DNA from: Spirochaetales bacterium
GTDB taxonomy: Bacteria; Spirochaetota; Spirochaetia; Sphaerochaetales; Sphaerochaetaceae
DNA length: 64,000 bases
Assembly (NCBI GenBank): GCA_012514185.1
Contig: JAAZAT010000081.1
Location: 1-64,000 of the forward strand
Direction: 5' to 3'
The stretch's first letter is position 1. Each line of letters starts with the position of its first letter. A model generated the notes under the pieces. It saw only the letters and a program-made list of their open reading frames with translations. It was not told where the DNA came from and ran no database searches. A program made the translations under genes and the position numbers. Below are positions 33,629 to 43,309 of this stretch, piece by piece.

Positions 33629-35978
33629 TCAAAGCATGACGTAGGTCTTGCCCATCCCCCCATCCTCAGGCAGGGCGAAACGATAATCCTGCACCGAGCG
33701 ATGCTTTTTTAAATAACTTCCGATTCCTTTGCTCAAGATTCCGTCGCCATAGCCGTGGATGATGGAAAACATGCTCATGCCATGCACCAATGCACTCTCA
33801 ATCTGTTGGTCCAGAAGTCGCAATGCCTCTTCGAGGATCAAGCCCCTGACATCGAGCACCAACTTGGGTTCGGGTGCACTGCTCTGAAAAAGTACCGATA
33901 CCTTCTGCTCAACCCGTTTGGGCAGGAAGAGCTGGGAAGCGGGGAGGGTCATACGCATGGTGCCGATAGCGACGACAAAGCTGTTCTTGCCTTTCTTCTC
34001 CAGGATTTTCCCTTCCCGTTTGGCACTGCCGCACAGTACATCCATTCCCACTTCCAACTGTTCAGCGGTTTCAGGTTTCAAGTATTCGATTTCATCCTCA
34101 AATTGCTTCAGCTGCTCCTGCTGTTCCTCCAACTTCTCAGACAAGCTTTCCATATAGGTTTTCACCTGTTTGGTTTTTTCTTTGGTCAGTTCCCCTGTTC
34201 GAAGTTCGGCAACAAGATTTTCCAACTCCTTGCGTTTCTTCTGCATGAACCGGGCCAGCTCGGTGGATTGCTCTTCTTTGAGTTGGGCTTCCCGCTGCTT
34301 GAGCCTGAGCTCCTTCAACTGCATTGCCTTCACTTCACTTTGCAGAGCCAGGTACCGCGTATGCATGGCGTTTTCCTGGTGTTCAAGATCGCGCCTCTTC
34401 GCTTCCAGGTCCTTGATAATCGTTCCAATCTGAACAGCCTCGCTTCCCAGGTACTGTTCAGCCATGGACACTACCTGTTGCGGAAGTCTCATCTTTCGGG
34501 CGGTATCGAGGGCATGGCTTTCCCCGGGAAGCCCCTGGATGATCCTGAAGGTGGGAACATGCGAGTTCTCGTTGAACTCCATGGAAGCATTGATCACTTC
34601 TTTCTTGGCGTAGGCGAACTGCTTGAGCACCCCATGGTGGCTGGTGACCAACGTCAATGCTGCTTTTTGCAGGCAGTACTCCAACGTTGCCCTCGCTATT
34701 GCAGAACCTTCAACCGGATCGGTGCCGCTTCCCAGCTCATCCATGATCACCAACGAACGATCGGTCATATGGGAGAGCACGTACGCAATCTGTTTCATGT
34801 GGCCGCTGAAGGTGGAGAGCTCCTGCTCGATGGACTGCTCATCGCCGATATCGGTGAACACATCATCGAAAATCGGCAGGGCGCTGCCCTCCTGCGCAGG
34901 AATATAGCCGCAAAATTGATTGATCAATGCAAACAGGCCGACCGTCTTGATGGTTACGGTCTTTCCTCCGGCATTCGGCCCGCTGATCACCACCGCCTTG
35001 ATCTGTGGATCCAACTGCATGGTGATGGGGACCACTTTCTTTCCAAGCAACGGATGACGCGCCTTGAGCAAGGTGCAGTGGGACTTGGTCAAATCAGTAC
35101 GGCAGCACTGTCTCTGCATCGCCCACTCGGCGATGGATAGCCGGGCATCGGTTTGGCCTACCCGCTGTGCAAGCTCTGCAAGTTCCTTCCTGCAGGAAGC
35201 AACTTCGTCATTGAGCTGTTTCATGATCTTGGCAATCTCAATGAGGATCTGGTTCTGTGCCATGACCACCGAGTTATTCAATTCCACCAAGGGATAGGGT
35301 TCCATGAAGACGGTGTTGCCGGTTGCCGAGCTGCTGGTGACAAAGCCTTGCACACCGGCCCTGCGGTCGCTGCGTACCGGTATCACCAGCCGTCCGTCCC
35401 GAAGGGCCTCCTGGTCTGTCTGCACCACTTCCTTGTTGCTGTGGATGAATTGGCTGCAATATCGTGAACGTTCATTCTTACGGACTTCAACTTCCTTTCG
35501 CAGCTGCCTCAATGCCGGATGGGACTCCTTTACCTGTCCCGATTCGTCGAGCACCTCAAGAATATGGACGCCGACCCGGCTCAATGTCGGATCGAATGAA
35601 TCTCCCATCAAGGCCTTCAGGCAAGCAAACGTTGTTCCATCCTCAAGAGCCTGATTGCAAAACTCCTGCAAGCGTCGGGCATTGGCAACATAGTGGGCGA
35701 TATCCACCAAATCATTGCCTTCCAGCGCCTTGATCGGATTGTTGATGATCTGGAGGGAAGCCTTGACAGAGGGAAATGTTTGAAGCGAACTTCCCAAAGC
35801 TGCACCAAGCAACTTGATGAAGCCTGCAATTTCTTCCTGTCGGCCGGCAAGCGCTTCGTGCTCGGTCAAAAATGAAAGTTGGAGCAAAAAATCCCGTCCT
35901 TCCTCGGAACGTGCATGCGCCGCCATCTGTGCAACCACCTGGTGAAAACCCAGTTCTTCAATACTCTTCTGATTCATC
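33629..35978 (-). CDS. mutS2: Endonuclease MutS2
   Basis: [53 protein letters not shown]-terminal Smr domain ([22 protein letters not shown]). Confidence 0.95.
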
Positions 35979-36932
35979 CTTATCCATTCTCGTACGCCAG
36001 GAATTCGACCGGTCACTCTTGCCCGCCCATACGGGAGCCTTGTCATCAAGAGAGGCAAGCATCCTCAAGTAACTCTCATACCGGTCGTAGTGGATTGCAT
36101 CCTCTTCAACCGCCTCTTTCACCTTGCACCCTGGTTCATCCTGATGCAGGCACATCTCATACTCGCAATGATCGGCATACCGTGCAAACTCAATGAATGC
36201 CTTTTGCAAGGCAGCCTTATCCCTATGAGGTACTTGTATTTCACGAACACCGGGAGTATCGACCACCGTAAACGTAGGGCCGCTTATCAAGAGCGAATGG
36301 TTCGTGGTATGCCTTCCGCGGTTATACTTCTCACACACTTCGCTGGTACGCTGATCGCTGCCGAGCAAGGTGTTGATCAAGGTCGACTTGCCTACCCCGC
36401 TCTGACCGACGAAAGCGACGGTTTTCCCTTCCAGTTCCTGGTACAGCTTCTCGATGTTCTCACCCGTCTTGGCGCTCACCCCGAGTACCTTGTACCCCAG
36501 AGTCTTGTAGAGCTTGAACCGCTCGAACTCATCCTCGGTAAGCAGGAAATCACATTTGTTCATGACAATCATGACATCGACATCCTGGCAGCAGGCGATG
36601 ACACGATCGATGAACCGGGGCCTGAACGGAGGGGTGTCGGCACTGGTTACACAGACAATCAAATCCATATTGGCGACTACGGTCTGGTTGGAGCCGCCCT
36701 TTGCATTCCACCGTTGAAAACTGTTGCGCCTCACAAGACGGTCGAGAATCAACCCTTCATTGGCATTGGTAGGAACAAAGCTGACCAAGTCCCCCACTGC
36801 AAGCGGGTTGTATTCGCCGGTGATTTGGGAAAGCTGCTTGCCCTTGATGCGGCACAAATAGGAAACACCGCTCTCCTCAACCGTATAGATGTTGTTGATG
36901 CCCCTGCAAACCAGGCCGGTATGTTGCTCCAT
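35958..36932 (-). CDS. rsgA: Ribosome small subunit-dependent GTPase A
   Basis: FVGQSGVGKSTLINTLLG; VVDTPGVREIQV; circularly permuted G-motifs; Cys/His C-terminal zinc region. Confidence 0.94.
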   Translation of the reverse strand: MEQHTGLVCRGINNIYTVEESGVSYLCRIKGKQLSQITGEYNPLAVGDLVSFVPTNANEGLILDRLVRRNSFQRWNAKGGSNQTVVANMDLIVCVTSADTPPFRPRFIDRVIACCQDVDVMIVMNKCDFLLTEDEFERFKLYKTLGYKVLGVSAKTGENIEKLYQELEGKTVAFVGQSGVGKSTLINTLLGSDQRTSEVCEKYNRGRHTTNHSLLISGPTFTVVDTPGVREIQVPHRDKAALQKAFIEFARYADHCEYEMCLHQDEPGCKVKEAVEEDAIHYDRYESYLRMLASLDDKAPVWAGKSDRSNSWRTRMDKDESEEY

Positions 36933-37005
36933 GTATTCTCCCCGAATGTACTGTATCTGCAAAACCTTCTCTTGACAACCTAAGCGTATTTGGTACTGTT
37001 AAGCT

Positions 37006-37584
37006 ATGTTCAATTTTATGACCTGTGCACACCCAGGATGCCGCACCTATATCTGTGAGGACGGACCGTTTTGTTTTCGACACTCACCCAATCAAGAGGA
37101 ACTCCGATCACGGTGCATCCAGTTGCTGCAAAGTGAATCAGCCATGGTTGATTATTCTCTTACAGGCAGTGAATTCGAGGACTTGAAACTCCCCAAGAAA
37201 GAGATCATCGCCTCCAACCTGGCGTGGTGCACCTTTCGCAACATAGATTTTTCCCATACCACGCTGATCAACACGTTTTTTGATTTCTGCTTGTTCGATC
37301 GGTGTACCTTCAACGGCATTTTGAGTCGATATGCTGTCTTTTCCGGCAGCAAGATGATCGATTGCGACTTCTCGGGCTCGATCATCATCCATACCAACTT
37401 TTGCGGGGTGGATACCTATCGATGCAATTTCAACGACTGCGACCTGTATTTTTCCACCTTCAACTCAAGTTACCTCAGGGATACCTCTTTTGAGGATTGC
37501 AACCTGAAAAAAGCCGATTTCGTGCACACCGACCAGAGGCGTGTCTCACTCCGTTATTCCAACTATGAGGAGACCCGCCATTGA
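37006..37584 (+). CDS. Pentapeptide-repeat protein with N-terminal Cys/His cluster
   Basis: CAHPGCRTYICEDGPFCFRH then repeats of A/C-x-F-x-x type (CTFRNIDFSHTTLINTFFDFCLFDRCTF). Confidence 0.75.
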   Translation: MFNFMTCAHPGCRTYICEDGPFCFRHSPNQEELRSRCIQLLQSESAMVDYSLTGSEFEDLKLPKKEIIASNLAWCTFRNIDFSHTTLINTFFDFCLFDRCTFNGILSRYAVFSGSKMIDCDFSGSIIIHTNFCGVDTYRCNFNDCDLYFSTFNSSYLRDTSFEDCNLKKADFVHTDQRRVSLRYSNYEETRH

Positions 37585-38189
37585 ACATCTATCAGCACTT
37601 TTCCGTCGTCGGCTTCTGCAACACCTATCTGGTAGCCTCCAAGAAGCATGGCGAAGCGTTGCTGATCGATCCCGGTCATGTCGACCTGGAACTGATCAAC
37701 CTCATTGAATCGAACAACTACAAACTCAAGCACGTCCTTCTCACCCACCGCCATCTCTCCCATCGGGAAGGGTTGGGAACCTTGCAAAAAATTTATGGGC
37801 TCAGCGTGCATGGATCATCCTTCAGCTCCTACGATTTCCCCTACCAGCCGGTGGATGACCGCCAGATCCTGAACCTCTGCGACATGGAAATCGAAGTCAT
37901 TCATGTTCCCGGCCACTCACTTGACAGCATGGTCTATAAAATCGACCACGCATTGTTCACCGGAGACACCTTGATGTGTGGAAGAATCGGATCTACACCC
38001 GGCTACCGGGAGCAAACACTGCTGATCAATTCAATCAACCAGCGGCTGATGGGCTTGGATGAGAACTCCCTTATTTTTCCCGGTCATGGGACTGCAACAA
38101 AAATCCGCATCGAGCGGATGTTCAATCACGACCTGTTGCAGTTGGGAACGATCCAGACCGAACGCGAGCACTGGCGGGACGAGGAGTAG
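37581..38189 (+). CDS. MBL-fold metallo-hydrolase (glyoxalase II-like)
   Basis: NTYLVASKKHGEALLIDPG; LTHRHLSHREG; VPGHSLDSMVYKI; ALFTGDTL; FPGHGTATKI. Confidence 0.8.
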   Translation: MNIYQHFSVVGFCNTYLVASKKHGEALLIDPGHVDLELINLIESNNYKLKHVLLTHRHLSHREGLGTLQKIYGLSVHGSSFSSYDFPYQPVDDRQILNLCDMEIEVIHVPGHSLDSMVYKIDHALFTGDTLMCGRIGSTPGYREQTLLINSINQRLMGLDENSLIFPGHGTATKIRIERMFNHDLLQLGTIQTEREHWRDEE

Positions 38190-39114
38190 AGGCAAGCAAG
38201 GTCCTGAACCGCTGGGGCATCGGTGCGACAGAGCGAATGCGCTTGCCGCTTGAAGGACTGGAAACCTCAAGAATGAGTGCATGCAGCATCAGCGTCAAGC
38301 CTTCCGGCTTCCCATACAGCGGATCGCCGAGCAGCGGGTGGCCGATGGACTTGAAATGAACCCGGATTTGATGGGTTCGTCCTGTAAACAATTCAATGCG
38401 GACCAGAGCGAAATTACGATACTGCCTGAGTACGGTAAAGTCGGTCCGAGCCTCCCTGCCCTCATCACAGCTGCAGGTGGTGTATTTTTTCCGGTCATTG
38501 GGATCGCGCTTGAGATTCGCCCTGATTGATCCAGTTTTTTCCTTGAACACACCCTTGGCAAGCGCAATATAGATTTTGCGTGTCGTACGGTCCTTGAATT
38601 GCAGGCTCAGATTCCTATGGCTCTGGCGATTGCGGGCAATCACCAAAACCCCGCTGGTATCCCTGTCCAGACGATGGACGATGCCCGGCCGCATCGCAAG
38701 TTCGAAATCCTCCTCATCATCCTCAAACGATGGGGAGAAATCTTGGCCGTACCGGAATAAAAGCGCATTGACCAGGGTGTGCTCATGGTTGCCGGCTGCC
38801 GGATGCACAACCATGCCCTGCTCCTTGTTGATGACCAGCATATCCTGGTCCTCATACAATACATCCAACGGGATGTCCTCTGCGACGATTCCCTCAAAGA
38901 AATCCTCTTGATAGTGTACTGTTATGTGATCGCCTTCCTTGACCAATCGACTTTTTTTCACCGGTTTTCCATTGAGGAAAAATTGGGTTCGTTCGTCGGA
39001 TAACTGCGAACGGGAAACGCTTTCTTGCTGTGAGGCTGTATACGCATCGATTCGTTTCGGCTCCTGAATTGCACCAACAACCAAGGTAAACGTTTTTTCT
39101 TGGGTCGCCATCAC
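38122..39114 (-). CDS. RluA/RluD-family pseudouridine synthase
   Basis: S4-like N-terminus; VHPAAGNHEHTLVNALL; GIVHRLDRDTSGVLVIARN; GRTHQIRVHFKSIGHPLLGDPLYG. Confidence 0.93.
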   Translation of the reverse strand: MMATQEKTFTLVVGAIQEPKRIDAYTASQQESVSRSQLSDERTQFFLNGKPVKKSRLVKEGDHITVHYQEDFFEGIVAEDIPLDVLYEDQDMLVINKEQGMVVHPAAGNHEHTLVNALLFRYGQDFSPSFEDDEEDFELAMRPGIVHRLDRDTSGVLVIARNRQSHRNLSLQFKDRTTRKIYIALAKGVFKEKTGSIRANLKRDPNDRKKYTTCSCDEGREARTDFTVLRQYRNFALVRIELFTGRTHQIRVHFKSIGHPLLGDPLYGKPEGLTLMLHALILEVSSPSSGKRIRSVAPMPQRFRTLLASTPRPASARVRSGSFPTATGRD

Positions 39115-39446
39115 TTCTCCCCCAGCTCACCGATGATGAAATCAGCCAAGCTGATGCCCAAGGAAAGCGATGCTGCTATTCCTCCCTGCACCAGAAACGA
39201 TTGCAACTCACTGTCGGGAGGAGGAAGCACATTGGCTTTCCGGGCGGCCGAATACACCAGCATTGCAACAGGCAAGGTAATCACCAGCGATCCCAGAAAC
39301 AGGGTCTCAGCGCGGCGAAGCTTGTACGTAAAGAGAGGAAACTCATCCTTCTCATACGGAACATAGTCCTTCAGCGGCTCGGCGGCCAGCGGCAGCGAGG
39401 CACACAGGACAACCAAGCACAGGGTGAGCATGAATTTTCGCATCAT
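39111..39446 (-). CDS. Hypothetical exported/membrane protein
   Basis: Signal peptide FMLTLCLVVLCASLPLAA plus additional hydrophobic segments; overlaps flanking genes by 4 bp. Confidence 0.55.
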   Translation of the reverse strand: MMRKFMLTLCLVVLCASLPLAAEPLKDYVPYEKDEFPLFTYKLRRAETLFLGSLVITLPVAMLVYSAARKANVLPPPDSELQSFLVQGGIAASLSLGISLADFIIGELGEK

Positions 39447-40138
39447 CCCTCCCTTTGGCCGAAGAGGCGGGTGCCAACCCGTATGAGCGTGGAACCTTCA
39501 GCGATGGCATATCTGAAATCAGAGCTCATTCCCATGCTCAGTACGGAGAAATCCAACTGGGGGAACCGCTGGTGTGCGCGAATGGAGGTTGTGCGGAGCA
39601 ACGAGAAGGACCGGCGTATCTCCCTCTCATTTCCCAAGAGGGGGCCGATGGTCATCAGGCCTTGCACCTTGAGCTTGGAAAAGCAGGCTATCTCATCCAA
39701 CGCATAAAACAATGCATCCTCGTTTTCAAAGCCACTCTTGCTCTCCTCGGGGGCGGTTTTCAACTCCAGGAGGATGGGAACAGGCTTGGAAGCGAGCGTT
39801 TCGAGTTTCTGTGCCAGCTTGAGCGAATCCACACTATCGATCCCATCGAAAAGTTCAAGAGCTTTCTTCGCCTTGTTTGATTGCAGATGACCGATCAGAT
39901 GTATGTTCATGCCATCCGGGCGTACAAGCGGGAGTTTCTGCTGTGCTTCCTGTACGCGATTCTCACCGAACACCATCTGCCCGAACGAATAGAGCTCTTT
40001 CATCGCCTCAAACGGATGAGTCTTGCTCACCGCCATCAAGGTGATTTCTGAGGGATTTCTTCCTGCGTCGAGTGCTGCGCTTTCCAGTTCCGATAGCAAT
40101 TCTTGGTAGTTCCTCTGTAGTTCAGTCACGTTTTGCAT
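39443..40138 (-). CDS. YggS-family pyridoxal phosphate homeostasis protein
   Basis: LMAVSKTHPFEAMKELYSFGQMVFGENRVQEA; HLIGHLQSNKAK; LSMGMSSDFRYAIAEGSTLIRVGTRLFG. Confidence 0.95.
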   Translation of the reverse strand: MQNVTELQRNYQELLSELESAALDAGRNPSEITLMAVSKTHPFEAMKELYSFGQMVFGENRVQEAQQKLPLVRPDGMNIHLIGHLQSNKAKKALELFDGIDSVDSLKLAQKLETLASKPVPILLELKTAPEESKSGFENEDALFYALDEIACFSKLKVQGLMTIGPLLGNEREIRRSFSLLRTTSIRAHQRFPQLDFSVLSMGMSSDFRYAIAEGSTLIRVGTRLFGQREG

Positions 40139-40928
40139 GTCTCCTCATAGACTCTTTGCGTCGCTTTCTCCACTCTTTTGCCTGCTGTCTCAGATTCTCA
40201 AACTGAAGACGTTTTTCCTCATTGGAACTGGTGATCGAGGGGAATGCATCCAATATTCTTCGTGAGGCTGCATCAAGACGCTGCTTCAGCTCCTCTCGTT
40301 CTGCATCCAACCGGAGGGCAAGCTGTTCCAGATGCTTGTTGCCGGAAAGCTTGGAGAGCAGGCCGAGCCGCTCTTCAATTTCCTTTGCTTTCTGCCTGAA
40401 GTCGCCAAACTGTTTTTGGAAAGCCGCCATCCGGAAAACGGAACTGGTGGCATCGATGCTGACAACCACTACGATTGCGGTGGACAACCAATTGAGCAGT
40501 TGAGGCTCAATGCTTTGCATCATGTTTGATACATAGGGATGTATGCCGTAGATTACGACCAAGCCCAACAGGCCGAACAAGGTTGAGTTGCGCAGGCAAA
40601 CCCTGCCGTGAAGATTGAACCGATAGGTGCTGTAATCCCACAATTTCGCATTAAACAGGCGTTCAAGCACATAGCTAGTCACATATTCGAGCATGCTGGT
40701 GAAAATGAAGGTAAGGACAAAAACAAGAAGCGGATGGGGGCTCTTGTATTGGAAGAGCAAGAGGATGATCAGTGATCCAAAACCATAGATCGGCAGATAC
40801 GGACCATGCAGGAATCCACGGTTGACCAGCCGCTTCTCAAAGAAAGAGCAGTAGAGGACCTCTACAATATACCCAATGACAGCATAGCAAAAGAAATAAC
40901 TGATGAGCAAATCCAATTGCATTGCCAA
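40122..40928 (-). CDS. Putative ABC transporter permease (CmpB/DUF1113-like) membrane protein
   Basis: YFFCYAVIGYIVEVLYCSFFEKRLVNRGFLHGPYLPIYGFG; LWDYSTYRFNLHGRVCLRNSTLFGLLGLVVIY. Confidence 0.8.
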   Translation of the reverse strand: MAMQLDLLISYFFCYAVIGYIVEVLYCSFFEKRLVNRGFLHGPYLPIYGFGSLIILLLFQYKSPHPLLVFVLTFIFTSMLEYVTSYVLERLFNAKLWDYSTYRFNLHGRVCLRNSTLFGLLGLVVIYGIHPYVSNMMQSIEPQLLNWLSTAIVVVVSIDATSSVFRMAAFQKQFGDFRQKAKEIEERLGLLSKLSGNKHLEQLALRLDAEREELKQRLDAASRRILDAFPSITSSNEEKRLQFENLRQQAKEWRKRRKESMRRHAKRD

Positions 40929-40980
40929 ACCTCGCTAGGTCACTATACCCCAATCTCAATCAGAGAGGCAACGTCATACA

Positions 40981-41007
40981 ACAAAAAAACGTACCCGAAG
41001 GTACGTT
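40981..41007 (-). terminator. Rho-independent terminator downstream of tRNA-Val
   Basis: Minus strand AACGTACC-TTCG-GGTACGTT followed by TTTTT; perfect 8-bp stem with UUCG tetraloop. Confidence 0.85.
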
Positions 41008-41009
41008 GA

Positions 41010-41081
41010 TGACCGGAGAGGGATTTGAACCCCCGACCAGTTGCGTGTAAGGCAACCGCTCTCCCGCTGAGCTATCCGGCC
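41010..41081 (-). tRNA. tRNA-Val (anticodon TAC)
   Basis: Minus strand GGCCGGATAGCTCAGCGGGAGAGCGGTTGCCTTACACGCAACTGGTCGGGGGTTCAAATCCCTCTCCGGTCA folds as a cloverleaf; anticodon loop CTTACAC. Confidence 0.95.
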
Positions 41082-41173
41082 GACGAAAGTGAACGTATCA
41101 CAAAGATTGAAGAGATGTCAACCGCCTGCAGTCAATTGTCTGAAATGGTTCCGAAAAAGGAGAGACAGGTGAA

Positions 41174-43249
41174 TTAGTCACCTGCCGGAGAGCATTGAGG
41201 CTTGCCGCCCTTCTCTTGTTCGGAAGCTGGTACCTGTGTTTGCGCCATCAAGGCGACCAAGACAATCAATTTTGCAGGACGGTCATGGAACCGAACAAAT
41301 TTTTCCTTATGCAGGATGCTCTTTCCCTCGTCATCGGTTGAGACCCATAGTTGATAGTCGTCAGGGCCCAAGGGGGTGTTCCTGCACTCTGGACACACAC
41401 TTTGCCTGTCATTGAGCACCTCGCAGCATCTTTTTCCGAGGTAGTCGCCGAACGGGGCATACCGCTGCCTCCCTGCCTTGTTGAGAAACAGCAATTCATG
41501 CGTGGATGCATCGCTCAGCGCAATCGTGTCGGGCAGGTTGTCAAGAATCCACTCATGGTTGGTCCAGGTTGGAGACTTTGCTGCATCCATCGAAACATCA
41601 TACAACACACACTGATTCCTTCCCTGTTCCTTAGCCCGATAGAGTGCAAGATCTACATTTTGGTAGAGTTGGTCAAATCGAAGGGCAGGTTTCTCCTGAT
41701 GGCAGACCCCCACCGAGCAGGTACAGTGCAACTCCATCAGCTTGTTGCGCGCGATGGTGTTGCACAACGATGCACCCAGAAGGTAGCCATGGGATGCAGT
41801 ATCGCAATCGGGGACATAGACTACAAACTCATCGCCGCCGAGCCTGCCGATTATCGCTTCAGGGGGAAAGTGTGCAAGCAGGGTATCGGCAACCTGCTTG
41901 AGGATCTTGTCACCCCGGTCATGACCATAGCTGTCATTGATTTGCTTGAACAAATCGATATCGATGAGATAGAACGCACCCGATTTTTCTTGGCTTTCCA
42001 GCCTGTCGGCAATCATCTCTTCAAGAGAACTGCGATTGAACAAGCCGGTCAAGGAATCGCGCTGCGATCGTTCAACCAACAATTGCTGACGCATTTTTTC
42101 ATCATTGATATCCTGGATGGCAATGTAGCCGATGGTCTGCGCCGTAGAGGAGGCGATGCTGAGATTGAACCTGACCCAGGGATACCCTTTTTCTACATAC
42201 TGGGGATGCTGCATTCGAGCTTCGATGGAAAGCTCCTTTCGGCCAGACCTGAAAAATTCCCTCAGTTTTTTAGCGTCAGAAATCTCATCGAACAGAGGGA
42301 AAAACGAGCTTTCCACACTCGTGCGCAATACTTGTTCAAAAACTTCATACAAGTTGTTTTTGCCCTGCATGACTTTCCTGGTGGCTGCATCAGCAAGCAC
42401 GGGACGACCGCTCTCCAAGTTGAATGCTGCAAAAAACGCCTTATTATTGCCCAATACCTTCAGCCGGGTCTCTATCTCATCATGTACGTCCTGAAAGACC
42501 CCGATTGCACTGATGCTCCTTCCTTCCGTATCCTCCAAAAAGGAATAACTGGAGCGTACATATCGATAGAGTCCGTCCCTGTTCTTGACGCGAAGAATGG
42601 AGTCGGGGGCGACGCCGCCCCTCAAGTCCTCAAAATCTTGTGTGAGCGTCTGTTCGAATGAAGGATGGACCAATTCCTGCTCTATCAGGTATGTTGCAGG
42701 ATCAGTGGTGTTGATCGGTGGATGACCGCCTAAAATGGAGCGTGAGAGTGTTGTCACCCGATCTTCAGCAAGATGGTACTCCCACATCTCCAAGGTTGAA
42801 TGGGAGAAAGCGAACTGCAGGCGGGCATTCTGCTGCTGAAGCAACACACTGCTTTGATGTGCTTCGGTGGTATCGCTGGCAACGAAGTAATAGACCGGAA
42901 ATTGGCCGTGAAAGCGTGCAAAACGGCCAAGCAGACGAATCCAATGCTCCCCTTCGGCTTTGATGCGGAACTCAATATCAATGTCCCGATGACTTTTTTT
43001 CAACCTTGAGAACATCGAGCTGATGCGTTTTCTATCCTGCTGATGGACTGCATCGAGCAGGTGCAACTCGGTATAGTTGTGATACTCGGCACTGCTGTAG
43101 CCGAGCAGCTTTGCCAAATTGCGGCTGAGGTAGGTCGCCTTGATGGTATCACCCAATTCATATACGCCCACCCCGCCGGGCAGATTGTTGATCGAGAGGA
43201 AAGCCGCCGACTCATTGACCTTCCTCTGCACTTCTTTCATACCTCTCAC
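41174..43249 (-). CDS. PAS-domain diguanylate cyclase with additional C-terminal PAS-like domain
   Basis: RDSLTGLFNRSSLEE; IIGRLGGDEFVVYVPD intact GGDEF; N-terminal PAS regions; C-terminal ILDNLPDTIALSDASTHELLFLNKAG. Confidence 0.9.
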   Translation of the reverse strand: MRGMKEVQRKVNESAAFLSINNLPGGVGVYELGDTIKATYLSRNLAKLLGYSSAEYHNYTELHLLDAVHQQDRKRISSMFSRLKKSHRDIDIEFRIKAEGEHWIRLLGRFARFHGQFPVYYFVASDTTEAHQSSVLLQQQNARLQFAFSHSTLEMWEYHLAEDRVTTLSRSILGGHPPINTTDPATYLIEQELVHPSFEQTLTQDFEDLRGGVAPDSILRVKNRDGLYRYVRSSYSFLEDTEGRSISAIGVFQDVHDEIETRLKVLGNNKAFFAAFNLESGRPVLADAATRKVMQGKNNLYEVFEQVLRTSVESSFFPLFDEISDAKKLREFFRSGRKELSIEARMQHPQYVEKGYPWVRFNLSIASSTAQTIGYIAIQDINDEKMRQQLLVERSQRDSLTGLFNRSSLEEMIADRLESQEKSGAFYLIDIDLFKQINDSYGHDRGDKILKQVADTLLAHFPPEAIIGRLGGDEFVVYVPDCDTASHGYLLGASLCNTIARNKLMELHCTCSVGVCHQEKPALRFDQLYQNVDLALYRAKEQGRNQCVLYDVSMDAAKSPTWTNHEWILDNLPDTIALSDASTHELLFLNKAGRQRYAPFGDYLGKRCCEVLNDRQSVCPECRNTPLGPDDYQLWVSTDDEGKSILHKEKFVRFHDRPAKLIVLVALMAQTQVPASEQEKGGKPQCSPAGD

Positions 43250-43273
43250 ACCCCTGCAGGTTAAAATTGTCCA

Positions 43274-43304
43274 ATTATACCATATCAGGGGCGAAGGGTT
43301 GCAA
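43274..43304 (-). promoter_or_regulatory. Candidate sigma70-type promoter for the GGDEF gene
   Basis: Minus strand TTGCAA-N19-TATAAT, about 25 bp upstream of the 43249 start; spacer longer than ideal. Confidence 0.4.
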
Positions 43305-43309
43305 GAATC

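Noticed and set aside
33755-35140. 461-aa plus-strand ORF antisense to mutS2
   Set aside because: Shadow ORF; low-complexity Leu/Phe/Gln-rich translation mirrors the Lys/Glu-rich coiled coil of MutS2
41351-42661. 436-aa plus-strand ORF antisense to the GGDEF gene
   Set aside because: Shadow of a real CDS with intact GGDEF/PAS motifs; no domain content of its own
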